A stretch of DNA of 50,294 nucleotides from Caryophanales bacterium (GTDB lineage Bacteria > Bacillota_I > Bacilli_A > RFN20 > CAG-288), in contig JAJVUU010000004.1 in the NCBI GenBank assembly GCA_021621525.1, forward strand, positions 1 to 50,294. The letters run 5' to 3'. A program made the position numbers and the translations under genes. A model generated the notes under the pieces. It did not search any database, was not told the origin of the DNA, and saw nothing but the letters and a program-made list of their open reading frames with translations. The first letter of the stretch is position 1, and each line of letters opens with the position of its first letter. This document shows positions 1 through 7,288 of the stretch, piece after piece.

Positions 1-21
1 TATATACTTATGAAGAAATTA

Positions 22-70
22 GAAAAAGCCACCGCAGAAGCGAATCTCACTTCAGCTAAGTGGTGGCTTT
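22..70 (-). terminator. Intrinsic terminator after the HTH gene
   Basis: A nine-base stem (AAAGCCACC at 25-33 against GGTGGCTTT at 62-70), with a smaller inner GAAG/CTTC pairing, lies just past the stop codon at 74. On the minus strand the stem ends in a run of Ts. It closes the ftsH-HTH transcription unit. Confidence 0.8.
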
Positions 71-73
71 CGA

Positions 74-652
74 TTACTTTATATTTTTCTTGTTGTGGGA
101 ATTTAAGATATTATAGAATTTATCTTTTGGTTTAAGACTGCATACATATGCGTAATATAAGCTGTATTGATAACCATAATGATCACACAAATCTTTGAGA
201 ACTACCGGGACTTTGGAATCATAAACTTTTTTGATAGCAGCAAGATGAATGGTGTCATTGTCCGCATTCTCATTTACCGGGATTGCACTTGGATTGGCAA
301 TCAATTCATCACAAGCTTTAATCGCCTCTTCCAAATTCTTGGCTCTTCTTTCGACTGCAGTGACAACATGTTTTTTCTCTTTGACAGTTGCCTTTCTTCT
401 TGGAAGGTCCGTAAGATCATATCTAGATTTCCATAATCCAATGGTTCCATTGATTCGCGATTTTCCTAAGATGCGAACCGAAATTCCATTGTCGGTGAAG
501 ACCTTATAAGGGTCTTCACCAGCTTTTAAAGCATCGCACACCTTTTGAGCAAATTCCTCAGTGAAGGTGATTCGCGCCTCCGAACAATGAACAACATTAG
601 GATTTCGGTTCAAAGTACGTTGCGCATGTTTCGTAAACTTTTTAAACGGCAT
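74..652 (-). CDS. Helix-turn-helix domain protein of unknown role
   Basis: This 192-residue basic protein is the gene after ftsH, with an 18-base gap and an SD (AAGGGGG) overlapping the ftsH end. Residues about 26-77 read FTEEFAQKVCDALKAGEDP...ILGKSRINGTIGLWKSRY. That resembles the N-terminal helix-turn-helix found in transposase-helper (orfA-like) proteins and in HTH proteins derived from them. Residues 78-115 are charged and helical, and 130-185 may form a second helical domain (KVPVVLKDLCDHYGYQYSLYYAY). No transposase catalytic domain or terminal repeats are nearby, so it is more likely a domesticated DNA-binding protein than a mobile element. Its function is unknown. Confidence 0.7.
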   Translation of the reverse strand: MPFKKFTKHAQRTLNRNPNVVHCSEARITFTEEFAQKVCDALKAGEDPYKVFTDNGISVRILGKSRINGTIGLWKSRYDLTDLPRRKATVKEKKHVVTAVERRAKNLEEAIKACDELIANPSAIPVNENADNDTIHLAAIKKVYDSKVPVVLKDLCDHYGYQYSLYYAYVCSLKPKDKFYNILNSHNKKNIK

Positions 653-670
653 AAGATTTCCCCCTTAATA

Positions 671-3292
671 TTAAGCTTGCTCGTCTGTTTTCGTTTCAGG
701 TTTTGGCTCAGAAGGCTGATCTTTAGAATTCTGTTCTTCGACATGATACTTGCCTTCCAAATGGCGAACAGTGTTGTCATCGGTTTTGACAAGAAGCGAA
801 GGTACTCCGGCATATGCCTCAAGATGTTCAGCAAAAGTTTCAACAGAGGTCGAGATTGTTGAACTTCTAGACAAGTCCAAAAACATCAATCCAATGTTTT
901 TAAGATTTCCTGATTCTCCGATGCACGCCTTCCTAAACTGATTATCATCAACTGGCGAACCGCTTGCCGTAGCAATGACAAAAATCAGTTTCGTCGGTTT
1001 CCGTTCAAGAATCTTATCCAACGAAGAATAGTACCACTCATATCCAGGATACAAGATAATATTGTTTGGATTCTTTGGCTGATAGTCCGCACCACCCAAT
1101 TTATGTTCATCTACCTCTGGAAGCTTACGATTCTTCAAAAGATAATCAATCTGATCAGCAGTGATAGTTTCATTGGCAATCAAAGTCTCAGCAATCAAAG
1201 TAACATCATCACGGTGTTCTTCAAGAAGCTTTCGACATTGCTCATGGCATTGTTCGACAATAAGCCTGATTTGCTTATCGATTTCAAGAGCGGTTTGTGC
1301 AGAGTAATTAGCCTGTGAAGAATTGTAGTCTCTTCCAAGGAAGACACTTCCTCCAGGTTTTTCGTATTGAATCGGACCAAGTTCCGACATACCATACTCC
1401 GTAACCATTCCACGTGCGATATTGGTCGCAACTTCAATATCATTGGAAGCACCTGTAGATACATCACCGAAGAAAATTTCCTCGCTTGTACGTCCACCAA
1501 GATATCCAGTGATTCTAGCAAGAAGCTGGTTCTTCGTCATTAGGAATCGATCTTTTTCAGGAGTCATGAGAACGTGACCGCCTGTCCTTCCTCTCGGAAT
1601 GATGGTAATTTTCTGAACCTTATCAGAATATGGCAGAAAAATACCGACAACGGCATGACCAGCCTCATGATAAGCCACCTGTCTGCGCTCGTTTTCTTCA
1701 AGATGGGATTTTTTGGCAGGACCTGAAATGGCTCGGTCTATCGCTTCATCAATATCAGATGTCGTGATGGCACTGCGGTTGGCACGAACGGCAAGAATGG
1801 CTGCATCATTCATGATATTAGCCAAATCAGCGCCAGAAAAGCCGACCGTACGAGAAGCAATAGAATCAAATGAAACATCCGGTGCAAGTTTCTTGTTTCT
1901 GGAATGAACTTTCAGAATGGCAGCGCGTCCATTTTTATCCGGAAGATCAACGGTGATTTTTCTATCAAAACGTCCAGGACGTGTCAAAGCCGGATCAAGG
2001 ACGTCATCACGGTTCGTGGCAGCCATGACAATAATACCGTTATTATCTTCAAAGCCGTCCATTTCGACAAGGAGTTCATTCAACGTCTGCTCACGTTCAT
2101 CATTACCGCCACCAAGACCAGCGCCTCTTTGACGGCCGACCGCATCAATTTCATCGATGAAAATCAAGCAAGGCGCATTTTGTTTTGCTGTTTTAAAGAG
2201 AGAACGAACACGACTTGCACCAACACCGACATACATCTCAACAAAGTCGGATCCGGAAATCGAATAGAATGGAACGTTTGCTTCACCGGCAACAGCCTTG
2301 GCGAGCAAAGTCTTACCAGTTCCCGGAGGGCCGACAAGAAGAACACCATGTGGCAGCTTTGCACCTAATCGCGTATATTTATCCGTAGAATGGAAATAGT
2401 CAACCATTTCTACAAGTTCGGCTTTAGCCTCATCACATCCAGCAACATCGCTGAAGCGGACTTTGGATCCATTTTGCTTTCTTCCAACGTTATTGACAAA
2501 TCCAGACATCGGGTTGCCACCGCTTCCACCCATCGAACGCATCATTTTATTGGAGAACAAGAAAAGGATAACAACAACGACAATCACCATAACAACCGGC
2601 ATTACCCAAGACCAATCCGAAGTCTGTTCAATGCCAAAAGCATAGACTTTATTATATCCGTTCTTAAAGTACGGGGAATTCTGCACCAAAGGAAGAATAT
2701 AGTCATCATAACTCTTCTTGGAAATCGTAGCCTGATAACTTATGGTTGTCGTCTGACCTTTTTTATCGGTCGTAAGATATTTACCCTGAAGATAATAGAT
2801 AGAACTAGTCTCATTGGACTGTATGACTTTAAGAGTTACATTTCCCTGTCCCTTTGCGTCATATTGTCCATTGATCAAAATAACGGCAAGCCTACCATTG
2901 TCATCACCATAAAGATAATCGGCAAAATCGGTTCCGGCCTGATATGTATATTTTGAATAATCAGGAGCTGTACTCCCATCAACATAATCAGGACCTCCGT
3001 TTTTATCAAAATCCATCTTATAGACAACAGCATCATCACCATAAAATTCCGTTGTTCCACTATTTCGGAAGGCAAAAAAATATACCAAAAGGGAAACAAG
3101 GCTTACAAAAAGAAGACCGATTAAAATCAAAGGCCAATAACCACGGCCAGATGGTTTTCTCGTATTTCCATTGAGATGATTTCCCTTGTGTTCCGAATCA
3201 TTGTCGTTATCGGAACCATTAGAAAAATTCATTTCAATCGTATCCTTATTTGCTTGGGCGGTAACATCGAATACGGTTTCTGTTTTTTTCAT
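671..3292 (-). CDS. ftsH: ATP-dependent zinc metalloprotease FtsH, with C-terminal extension
   Basis: Membrane-anchored AAA+ protease that degrades misassembled membrane proteins and regulators. Order of parts: a charged, Asn-rich cytoplasmic N-terminus of about 50 residues; TM1 at 53-74; an extracytoplasmic domain; TM2 at 229-247; AAA domain with Walker A GPPGTGKT (321-328), Walker B LIFIDE (376-381) and second region of homology (about 424-441); zinc site HEAGH (542-546) with the third ligand probably Asp618. At 873 residues it is longer than the usual 600-700. The extra length is mainly an unusual tail from about 740 (beta/alpha region 744-850, then a Glu/Pro/Lys-rich end). The start has a strong SD (AAGGAGG) and a good promoter at 3332-3360. 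The HTH gene follows 18 bases after the stop. Confidence 0.97.
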   Translation of the reverse strand: MKKTETVFDVTAQANKDTIEMNFSNGSDNDNDSEHKGNHLNGNTRKPSGRGYWPLILIGLLFVSLVSLLVYFFAFRNSGTTEFYGDDAVVYKMDFDKNGGPDYVDGSTAPDYSKYTYQAGTDFADYLYGDDNGRLAVILINGQYDAKGQGNVTLKVIQSNETSSIYYLQGKYLTTDKKGQTTTISYQATISKKSYDDYILPLVQNSPYFKNGYNKVYAFGIEQTSDWSWVMPVVMVIVVVVILFLFSNKMMRSMGGSGGNPMSGFVNNVGRKQNGSKVRFSDVAGCDEAKAELVEMVDYFHSTDKYTRLGAKLPHGVLLVGPPGTGKTLLAKAVAGEANVPFYSISGSDFVEMYVGVGASRVRSLFKTAKQNAPCLIFIDEIDAVGRQRGAGLGGGNDEREQTLNELLVEMDGFEDNNGIIVMAATNRDDVLDPALTRPGRFDRKITVDLPDKNGRAAILKVHSRNKKLAPDVSFDSIASRTVGFSGADLANIMNDAAILAVRANRSAITTSDIDEAIDRAISGPAKKSHLEENERRQVAYHEAGHAVVGIFLPYSDKVQKITIIPRGRTGGHVLMTPEKDRFLMTKNQLLARITGYLGGRTSEEIFFGDVSTGASNDIEVATNIARGMVTEYGMSELGPIQYEKPGGSVFLGRDYNSSQANYSAQTALEIDKQIRLIVEQCHEQCRKLLEEHRDDVTLIAETLIANETITADQIDYLLKNRKLPEVDEHKLGGADYQPKNPNNIILYPGYEWYYSSLDKILERKPTKLIFVIATASGSPVDDNQFRKACIGESGNLKNIGLMFLDLSRSSTISTSVETFAEHLEAYAGVPSLLVKTDDNTVRHLEGKYHVEEQNSKDQPSEPKPETKTDEQA

Positions 3293-3331
3293 CGATAACC
3301 TCCTTTTCTATCTATATTGTCGACTAGCCAT

Positions 3332-3360
3332 ACTATAGATTACATTTCTCTCAATTTCAA
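3332..3360 (-). promoter_or_regulatory. SigA-type promoter of ftsH
   Basis: On the minus strand, -35 TTGAAA (3355-3360) and -10 TATAGT (3332-3337) are separated by exactly 17 bases, about 40 bases upstream of the ftsH start. The two hexamers match those of the internal tuf promoter at 45952-45980. Confidence 0.8.
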
Positions 3361-3495
3361 GAAAAATGAATCAAAAAAATAAATCAATAAACTTTCGGAA
3401 ATATCGTATTTTTTCTAAATAAATAATTGTGTTTATTAACTATAGAACATTACCAACGTTGAAGCATGGTTTCAAGAAGAACCAGTGAAGCGTTT

Positions 3496-3714
3496 TCACT
3501 TTTGAAATTTACCTGCATGAGATCCCTTGGAGGCACGAAAAACAACACCTCTGTCGTTTCTTTCGGCCCTGTCCTTCACGAAGGTGTCTGCTTCAGCCTT
3601 AGTATCAAAAAGCTTGATGGCCTTCTCACCACCTTTGACGCGGACCTCCCATTTTCCATCTGCCTTTCTTTTTTGAACGAGATATGTCCCGCCATTTTTC
3701 TTTTCTTCAGTCAT
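3496..3714 (-). CDS. DUF2188-like small protein
   Basis: A 72-residue basic protein. It contains GGTYLVQKRKADGKWEVRVKG, then a KAIKLFDTKAEAD segment and a C-terminal RNDRGVVFRASKGSHAGKFQ. This is the layout of the DUF2188 family: a short beta hairpin, then 'f.tk.eA...a.e.a..n...v.vh..dG'. The family's function is not established. I start at ATG 3714 because SD GGGAGG lies eight bases upstream; a GTG one codon earlier would sit too close to it. It is monocistronic between the ABC transporter operon and ftsH. Confidence 0.8.
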   Translation of the reverse strand: MTEEKKNGGTYLVQKRKADGKWEVRVKGGEKAIKLFDTKAEADTFVKDRAERNDRGVVFRASKGSHAGKFQK

Positions 3715-3784
3715 CACAATTTCCTCCCTTCTTCTAACTTAATCATACTTTAAAACAAATCAAAACAAAAGGACTTTGCTAATA

Positions 3785-5695
3785 TCATTCCAGGATTTTT
3801 AAAGAATCATTCATATTTATACGTTTGATTTTCGGATAAAGAAGCAAATTCAAGACCAGCGTCATAGATAGCACCAACAAAAACGTAAACAAATATGAAC
3901 TCCAGCGGACATCCGACAAAGAACCAAAATCGAGATATCCAAAAATAAAATAAATGACAAGAGCAGATATAGGAAGACCGACAAGGCTGGCCACGACAGA
4001 CATGATCAGGATTTCACGGAAAGTATACATAGAGCACTCGAACTCATGATAACCAAGGACTTTCAGCGTGGCGATTTCCCTCTCACGATCCGAAATATTC
4101 ATGTTGGCAAGAGAGAAAATGACCACGATTCCCATCGAAATCGCAAAAATAATGATGACAAACGAGATAAGCCCCATAGAAGAGGCAATGTTGCCAAAAA
4201 GCTGATCGTCCTTCAAGGCATTCGATGCATCCAGAAGAGCAAATCCAAGAAAAACAAGCAACGTCGTTCCGATGACAGAAAGAGACGTAAGAATCAGATT
4301 TTTCTTCTGTCGGAAAATATTCCTCAATGACGATTTGTATTTGAAGGAAAGCGGTTTCCATAAGAATGGTATTTTTTGAAGGAAGATCTTTTTTCCTGGT
4401 TTTGGTGATTTTTGTTTCATAAGAGAAGCCGGTGTTTCCTTAAGATAAGACAAGGAAGAAACCAATGTCACCAAAAGAGCGACTATGACAACAAGAGCCG
4501 CGCAGAATAATCCATAAGTACTGACTGGAGAAAAAACCGGAAGAGATGCCATTTCGAAAACGATAGAGTAAGCCGTCAGGACCACCGGTGGGAGAATAAG
4601 AATGCCGAGAAGAAGTCCCAAAGCCGATCCAAAAAGAGTGGAAACCAAAGTAAATAGAAAATACTTGAAAATGATTCGGACCTTGCTCACTCCCAACGAG
4701 ACATACGTTGCAATCATTCCTCTCTCTTCCTTGATCAGTTTCGTGATAGTAATCAGATTTACCAATGCACATAAGAGAATAAAGAAAAAAGGAAAGATAT
4801 ATGAGATTACTTCTACCTTACTGTTGTAATTTTTAAACGTAGCATATGAGACATTCTCTTCCAAGGTCATTCCGGCAACCCTGTCAGAAGAAAACATGCT
4901 GACAAGTTCGTCCTTTTTTTCATTCATTTCTTTTTCATAGGAAGCTGAAAAAAGTTCACTTTTTTCTTTATATACAATGTACATATCGGTCTGAACAAGA
5001 AAAGAAGAAGTAGAAAAGGACATCCCAGATAAATCAATCGTATCAGGAATCATAGACGCATCAATATAAAAAACAGCATCGATATATGTATTTTCAATTT
5101 CTTCCTGAGTAAGGCCTTCGAGATTTGCATTTTCTTTCTGCACGGAATTATACAAAGGCGAATCAATGATTCCTGTTATGACAAAAGAAAGCTGTCGAAC
5201 CCCAAAAAGAGAGAAAACATCCGTTTTCAGTTTTACTTTCGAGCCCAAGCCAAGGGATGAAAAATTGCCTTTGTTTTCCTCAGCAAGAACGGGAATATCC
5301 TTTTGCAGATCAATTGAGCCTTGAGGATAATCACCCTTCGTCAAAGTCAATCGGTTGACCGCATTATGAAGGTCCGTGACATAAAAACGATAAATTCTGT
5401 CTTGTGAAGCGACATCGACAGACATCAATGTCATGACATCCTTGACATTGTCATCCTCCCTGACCTTTGCCACATCATCCGCAGAGAAACCATTGCCTGT
5501 CTTTTCTTTCAAAATGATGTCAGGGGCCTGAAAGGAAGTATAATTGGCACCAAAGCTATTATTGTATGTTTTCGGAAGGCTGGCAAGACCTGCAGAAATC
5601 GCAATAGAAATAAGAACAATGAAAATATTGGCCAGCAACCTGCTGAAATTATGTTTAAACATCCGATAGACAGTCTTATGAAATGCTTTTACCAT
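3785..5695 (-). CDS. ABC transporter permease, FtsX/MacB family
   Basis: A 636-residue membrane protein with the duplicated FtsX layout. It has an N-terminal TM (about 19-38), a large extracytoplasmic domain (40-295), a first FtsX block of TMs (about 297-319, 341-378, 395-417), a cytoplasmic linker, then another N-terminal-type TM (467-487) and a second FtsX block (506-530, 562-590, 601-620). Both blocks carry the typical cytoplasmic motif, ERGMIATYVSLGVSKVRI and EREIATLKVLGYHEFE. Such permeases do not form import channels. With their ATPase they export peptides or lipoproteins, or do mechanical work at the envelope. Its start overlaps the ATPase gene by seven bases, so the two are translationally coupled. 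The substrate cannot be told from sequence. Confidence 0.93.
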   Translation of the reverse strand: MVKAFHKTVYRMFKHNFSRLLANIFIVLISIAISAGLASLPKTYNNSFGANYTSFQAPDIILKEKTGNGFSADDVAKVREDDNVKDVMTLMSVDVASQDRIYRFYVTDLHNAVNRLTLTKGDYPQGSIDLQKDIPVLAEENKGNFSSLGLGSKVKLKTDVFSLFGVRQLSFVITGIIDSPLYNSVQKENANLEGLTQEEIENTYIDAVFYIDASMIPDTIDLSGMSFSTSSFLVQTDMYIVYKEKSELFSASYEKEMNEKKDELVSMFSSDRVAGMTLEENVSYATFKNYNSKVEVISYIFPFFFILLCALVNLITITKLIKEERGMIATYVSLGVSKVRIIFKYFLFTLVSTLFGSALGLLLGILILPPVVLTAYSIVFEMASLPVFSPVSTYGLFCAALVVIVALLVTLVSSLSYLKETPASLMKQKSPKPGKKIFLQKIPFLWKPLSFKYKSSLRNIFRQKKNLILTSLSVIGTTLLVFLGFALLDASNALKDDQLFGNIASSMGLISFVIIIFAISMGIVVIFSLANMNISDREREIATLKVLGYHEFECSMYTFREILIMSVVASLVGLPISALVIYFIFGYLDFGSLSDVRWSSYLFTFLLVLSMTLVLNLLLYPKIKRINMNDSLKILE

Positions 5696-6393
5696 TCGAT
5701 GTCCTTGATATCCTTTGGATTCTTGTTTCGCTTATCTTCTTGAATTTTTCCGTTGCGTATTCTTAGAAGATGGTCGCCCATATCTGCAAGAGCGGAATTG
5801 TGAGTGACGATGATGACGGTCTTGTTCTCTCTTCTTGCAGCCGAAGAAAGAAGGGAAAGGATTTCTTTTCCCGTGACATAATCAAGCGCACCTGTCGGTT
5901 CATCGCAAAGGATAAACTGAGGATTTTTGGCTAGTGCCCTGGCAATGCTGACACGTTGCTGTTCCCCACCAGAAAGCTGGGAAGGGAAATTATCCATTCT
6001 GTCCTTGAGTCCTACAGCTTCAAGGACCGCCTCCGGTTTTAAGGAATCTTTTTTCAGCTCCGTCGAAAGCTCGACATTTTCCAGCGCTGTCAGATTCGGC
6101 ATAAGGTTATAGAATTGAAAGACAAAGCCAACCTTGTTTCTGCGATAATCAGTCATCTGTTTCTTATTATATTTTCCAATGTCATCGCCATCGACCAAAA
6201 GGCTCCCCCTGCTTATCTGGTCCATGCCACCAATCAAATTCAGCAACGTAGATTTTCCTGCACCGCTAGGTCCGAGGATAATACACAGTTCACCTTCTTG
6301 GATTTCAAAAGAAACATGGTCAAGTGCATGGACTTCATTTTGCCCATTTCCAAAAATCTTCTCAACTTGCCGTGCTTTGATGATTGTCTTCAT
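5689..6393 (-). CDS. ABC transporter ATP-binding protein, MacB/LolD type
   Basis: A 234-residue ATPase with Walker A GPSGAGKST (about 41-49), Q-loop VFQFYNLMPNLTALENVE, signature LSGGEQQRVSIARAL, Walker B FILCDEPTGALD and a switch His in VTHNSALADMGD. The length and the QFYNLMPNLTALENV segment are typical of the MacB/LolD/BceA group that pairs with FtsX-type permeases, here the next gene. SD GGAGG lies five bases before ATG. Upstream is the shared divergent region with trmO, holding a dyad at 6427-6454 that may control both. Confidence 0.95.
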   Translation of the reverse strand: MKTIIKARQVEKIFGNGQNEVHALDHVSFEIQEGELCIILGPSGAGKSTLLNLIGGMDQISRGSLLVDGDDIGKYNKKQMTDYRRNKVGFVFQFYNLMPNLTALENVELSTELKKDSLKPEAVLEAVGLKDRMDNFPSQLSGGEQQRVSIARALAKNPQFILCDEPTGALDYVTGKEILSLLSSAARRENKTVIIVTHNSALADMGDHLLRIRNGKIQEDKRNKNPKDIKDIEW

Positions 6394-6426
6394 GGCACCT
6401 CCGGAATTTAAACAATTTCATGTTTC

Positions 6427-6454
6427 GCTGTTTTATATTATAATCGGAAACAGC
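6427..6454. promoter_or_regulatory. Dyad-symmetric operator candidate over the divergent promoter
   Basis: GCTGTTT (6427-6433) and AAACAGC (6448-6454) form a perfect seven-base inverted repeat. Its centre coincides with the centre of the palindrome ATTATAAT (6437-6444), which supplies a TATAAT -10 on either strand. The arrangement fits one dimeric regulator controlling both the ABC exporter (minus) and trmO (plus). No good -35 is visible on either strand. Confidence 0.5.
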
Positions 6455-6473
6455 AACATACAGCCATACAATC

Positions 6474-7190
6474 ATGAAAAAACAATTGTTTAAATCACTC
6501 ACCATAAAGCCCATCGCCCACATCAAAACGGATTTTCCAGAGAAATTCGGTCTTCCACGTCAGGGAGAGATCATTCCCGACCTTCCAGGGAAGATCATCT
6601 TCGAAAAAGAATTCAGAAAAGAAGGAATTCTGAGAGGATTGGAAGAATTCAGTCACCTTTGGCTGATTTGGGGATTCTCAGATTTTGAAAAAAAGAAAGA
6701 GTTCGCACCGACAGTCCGTCCTCCAAAGCTTGGCGGAAATGAAAAAATCGGTGTTTTTGCCTCAAGAAGTCCGAATAGGCCCAATCCCATCGGACTTTCC
6801 GTTGTAAAAATCAGATCCATATCCTATGAGGGGAAAGATAGACCAATCATCTATGTGACAGGGATCGATATGATGGATGGAACACCAATCTATGACATCA
6901 AGCCCTATCTTCCATACTGTGACAGCATTCCTGATGCAAAAGAAGGCTATACCAAAGAAACAAGAAATCATCCTCTTCTTGATGTGAGCATTCAAGAAAG
7001 TGAGAAGGAAAAACTGCCAGAAGACAAGATCAGCATCCTTATGAAAGTGCTTGCAGAAGATCCTCGCCCAGGCTTTCGCCACGATGAAAAGTGCTATGGT
7101 TTTCCATTCGCAGGAATGGAAGTGAAATTCCATGTCGAACAAGAAAAGATTGCAATCGTTGACTCCATTGAAGCTGCGGAAGTGAAATAA
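6474..7190 (+). CDS. trmO: tRNA N6-threonylcarbamoyladenosine (m6t6A37) methyltransferase TrmO (TsaA/YaeB family)
   Basis: A 238-residue TsaA-family protein. The family core is clear: KFGLPRQG (about residues 25-32), the central ASRSPNRPNPIGLSVVKI (about 101-118), DMMDGTPIYDIKPYLPYCD (about 143-161), then the shorter C-terminal domain with RPGFRHDE. TrmO uses S-adenosylmethionine to methylate t6A37 in ANN-decoding tRNAs. The ATG at 6474 has no Shine-Dalgarno sequence and lies about 30 bases after the TATAAT in the dyad, so the leader would be very short. The gene is divergent from the ABC exporter, with no obvious functional link. Confidence 0.93.
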   Translation: MKKQLFKSLTIKPIAHIKTDFPEKFGLPRQGEIIPDLPGKIIFEKEFRKEGILRGLEEFSHLWLIWGFSDFEKKKEFAPTVRPPKLGGNEKIGVFASRSPNRPNPIGLSVVKIRSISYEGKDRPIIYVTGIDMMDGTPIYDIKPYLPYCDSIPDAKEGYTKETRNHPLLDVSIQESEKEKLPEDKISILMKVLAEDPRPGFRHDEKCYGFPFAGMEVKFHVEQEKIAIVDSIEAAEVK

Positions 7191-7255
7191 ACCATCAAAA
7201 TATAAAAATTATCTTAAATACAAAGATGAAAAGTGTTATCCTATAAGCAAACATA

Positions 7256-7269
7256 TGTAAGCGGTTACA
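7256..7269. promoter_or_regulatory. Catabolite-responsive element (cre, CcpA site) before the EF-G paralogue
   Basis: TGTAAGCGGTTACA matches the Gram-positive cre consensus TGWAANCGNTNWCA at every position. It sits inside a longer inverted repeat (ATATGTAA 7253-7260, TTACATAT 7265-7272). It lies 20 bases before the start codon, just upstream of the SD. Downstream of any promoter, as here, such a site normally acts as a CcpA roadblock/repression site. Confidence 0.75.
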
Positions 7270-7288
7270 TATTGAAAGGAAACACTCT

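Noticed and set aside
74..652. An insertion sequence remnant, because the HTH resembles transposase helper proteins
   Set aside because: There is no transposase catalytic domain, no terminal inverted repeats and no target duplication. The gene sits in order behind ftsH with its own SD and terminator.
3484..3500. AGTGAA-N5-TTCACT at the end of the DUF2188-like gene as a cre site or terminator
   Set aside because: The spacing differs from the cre consensus by one base and the stem has only six pairs without a T-run.
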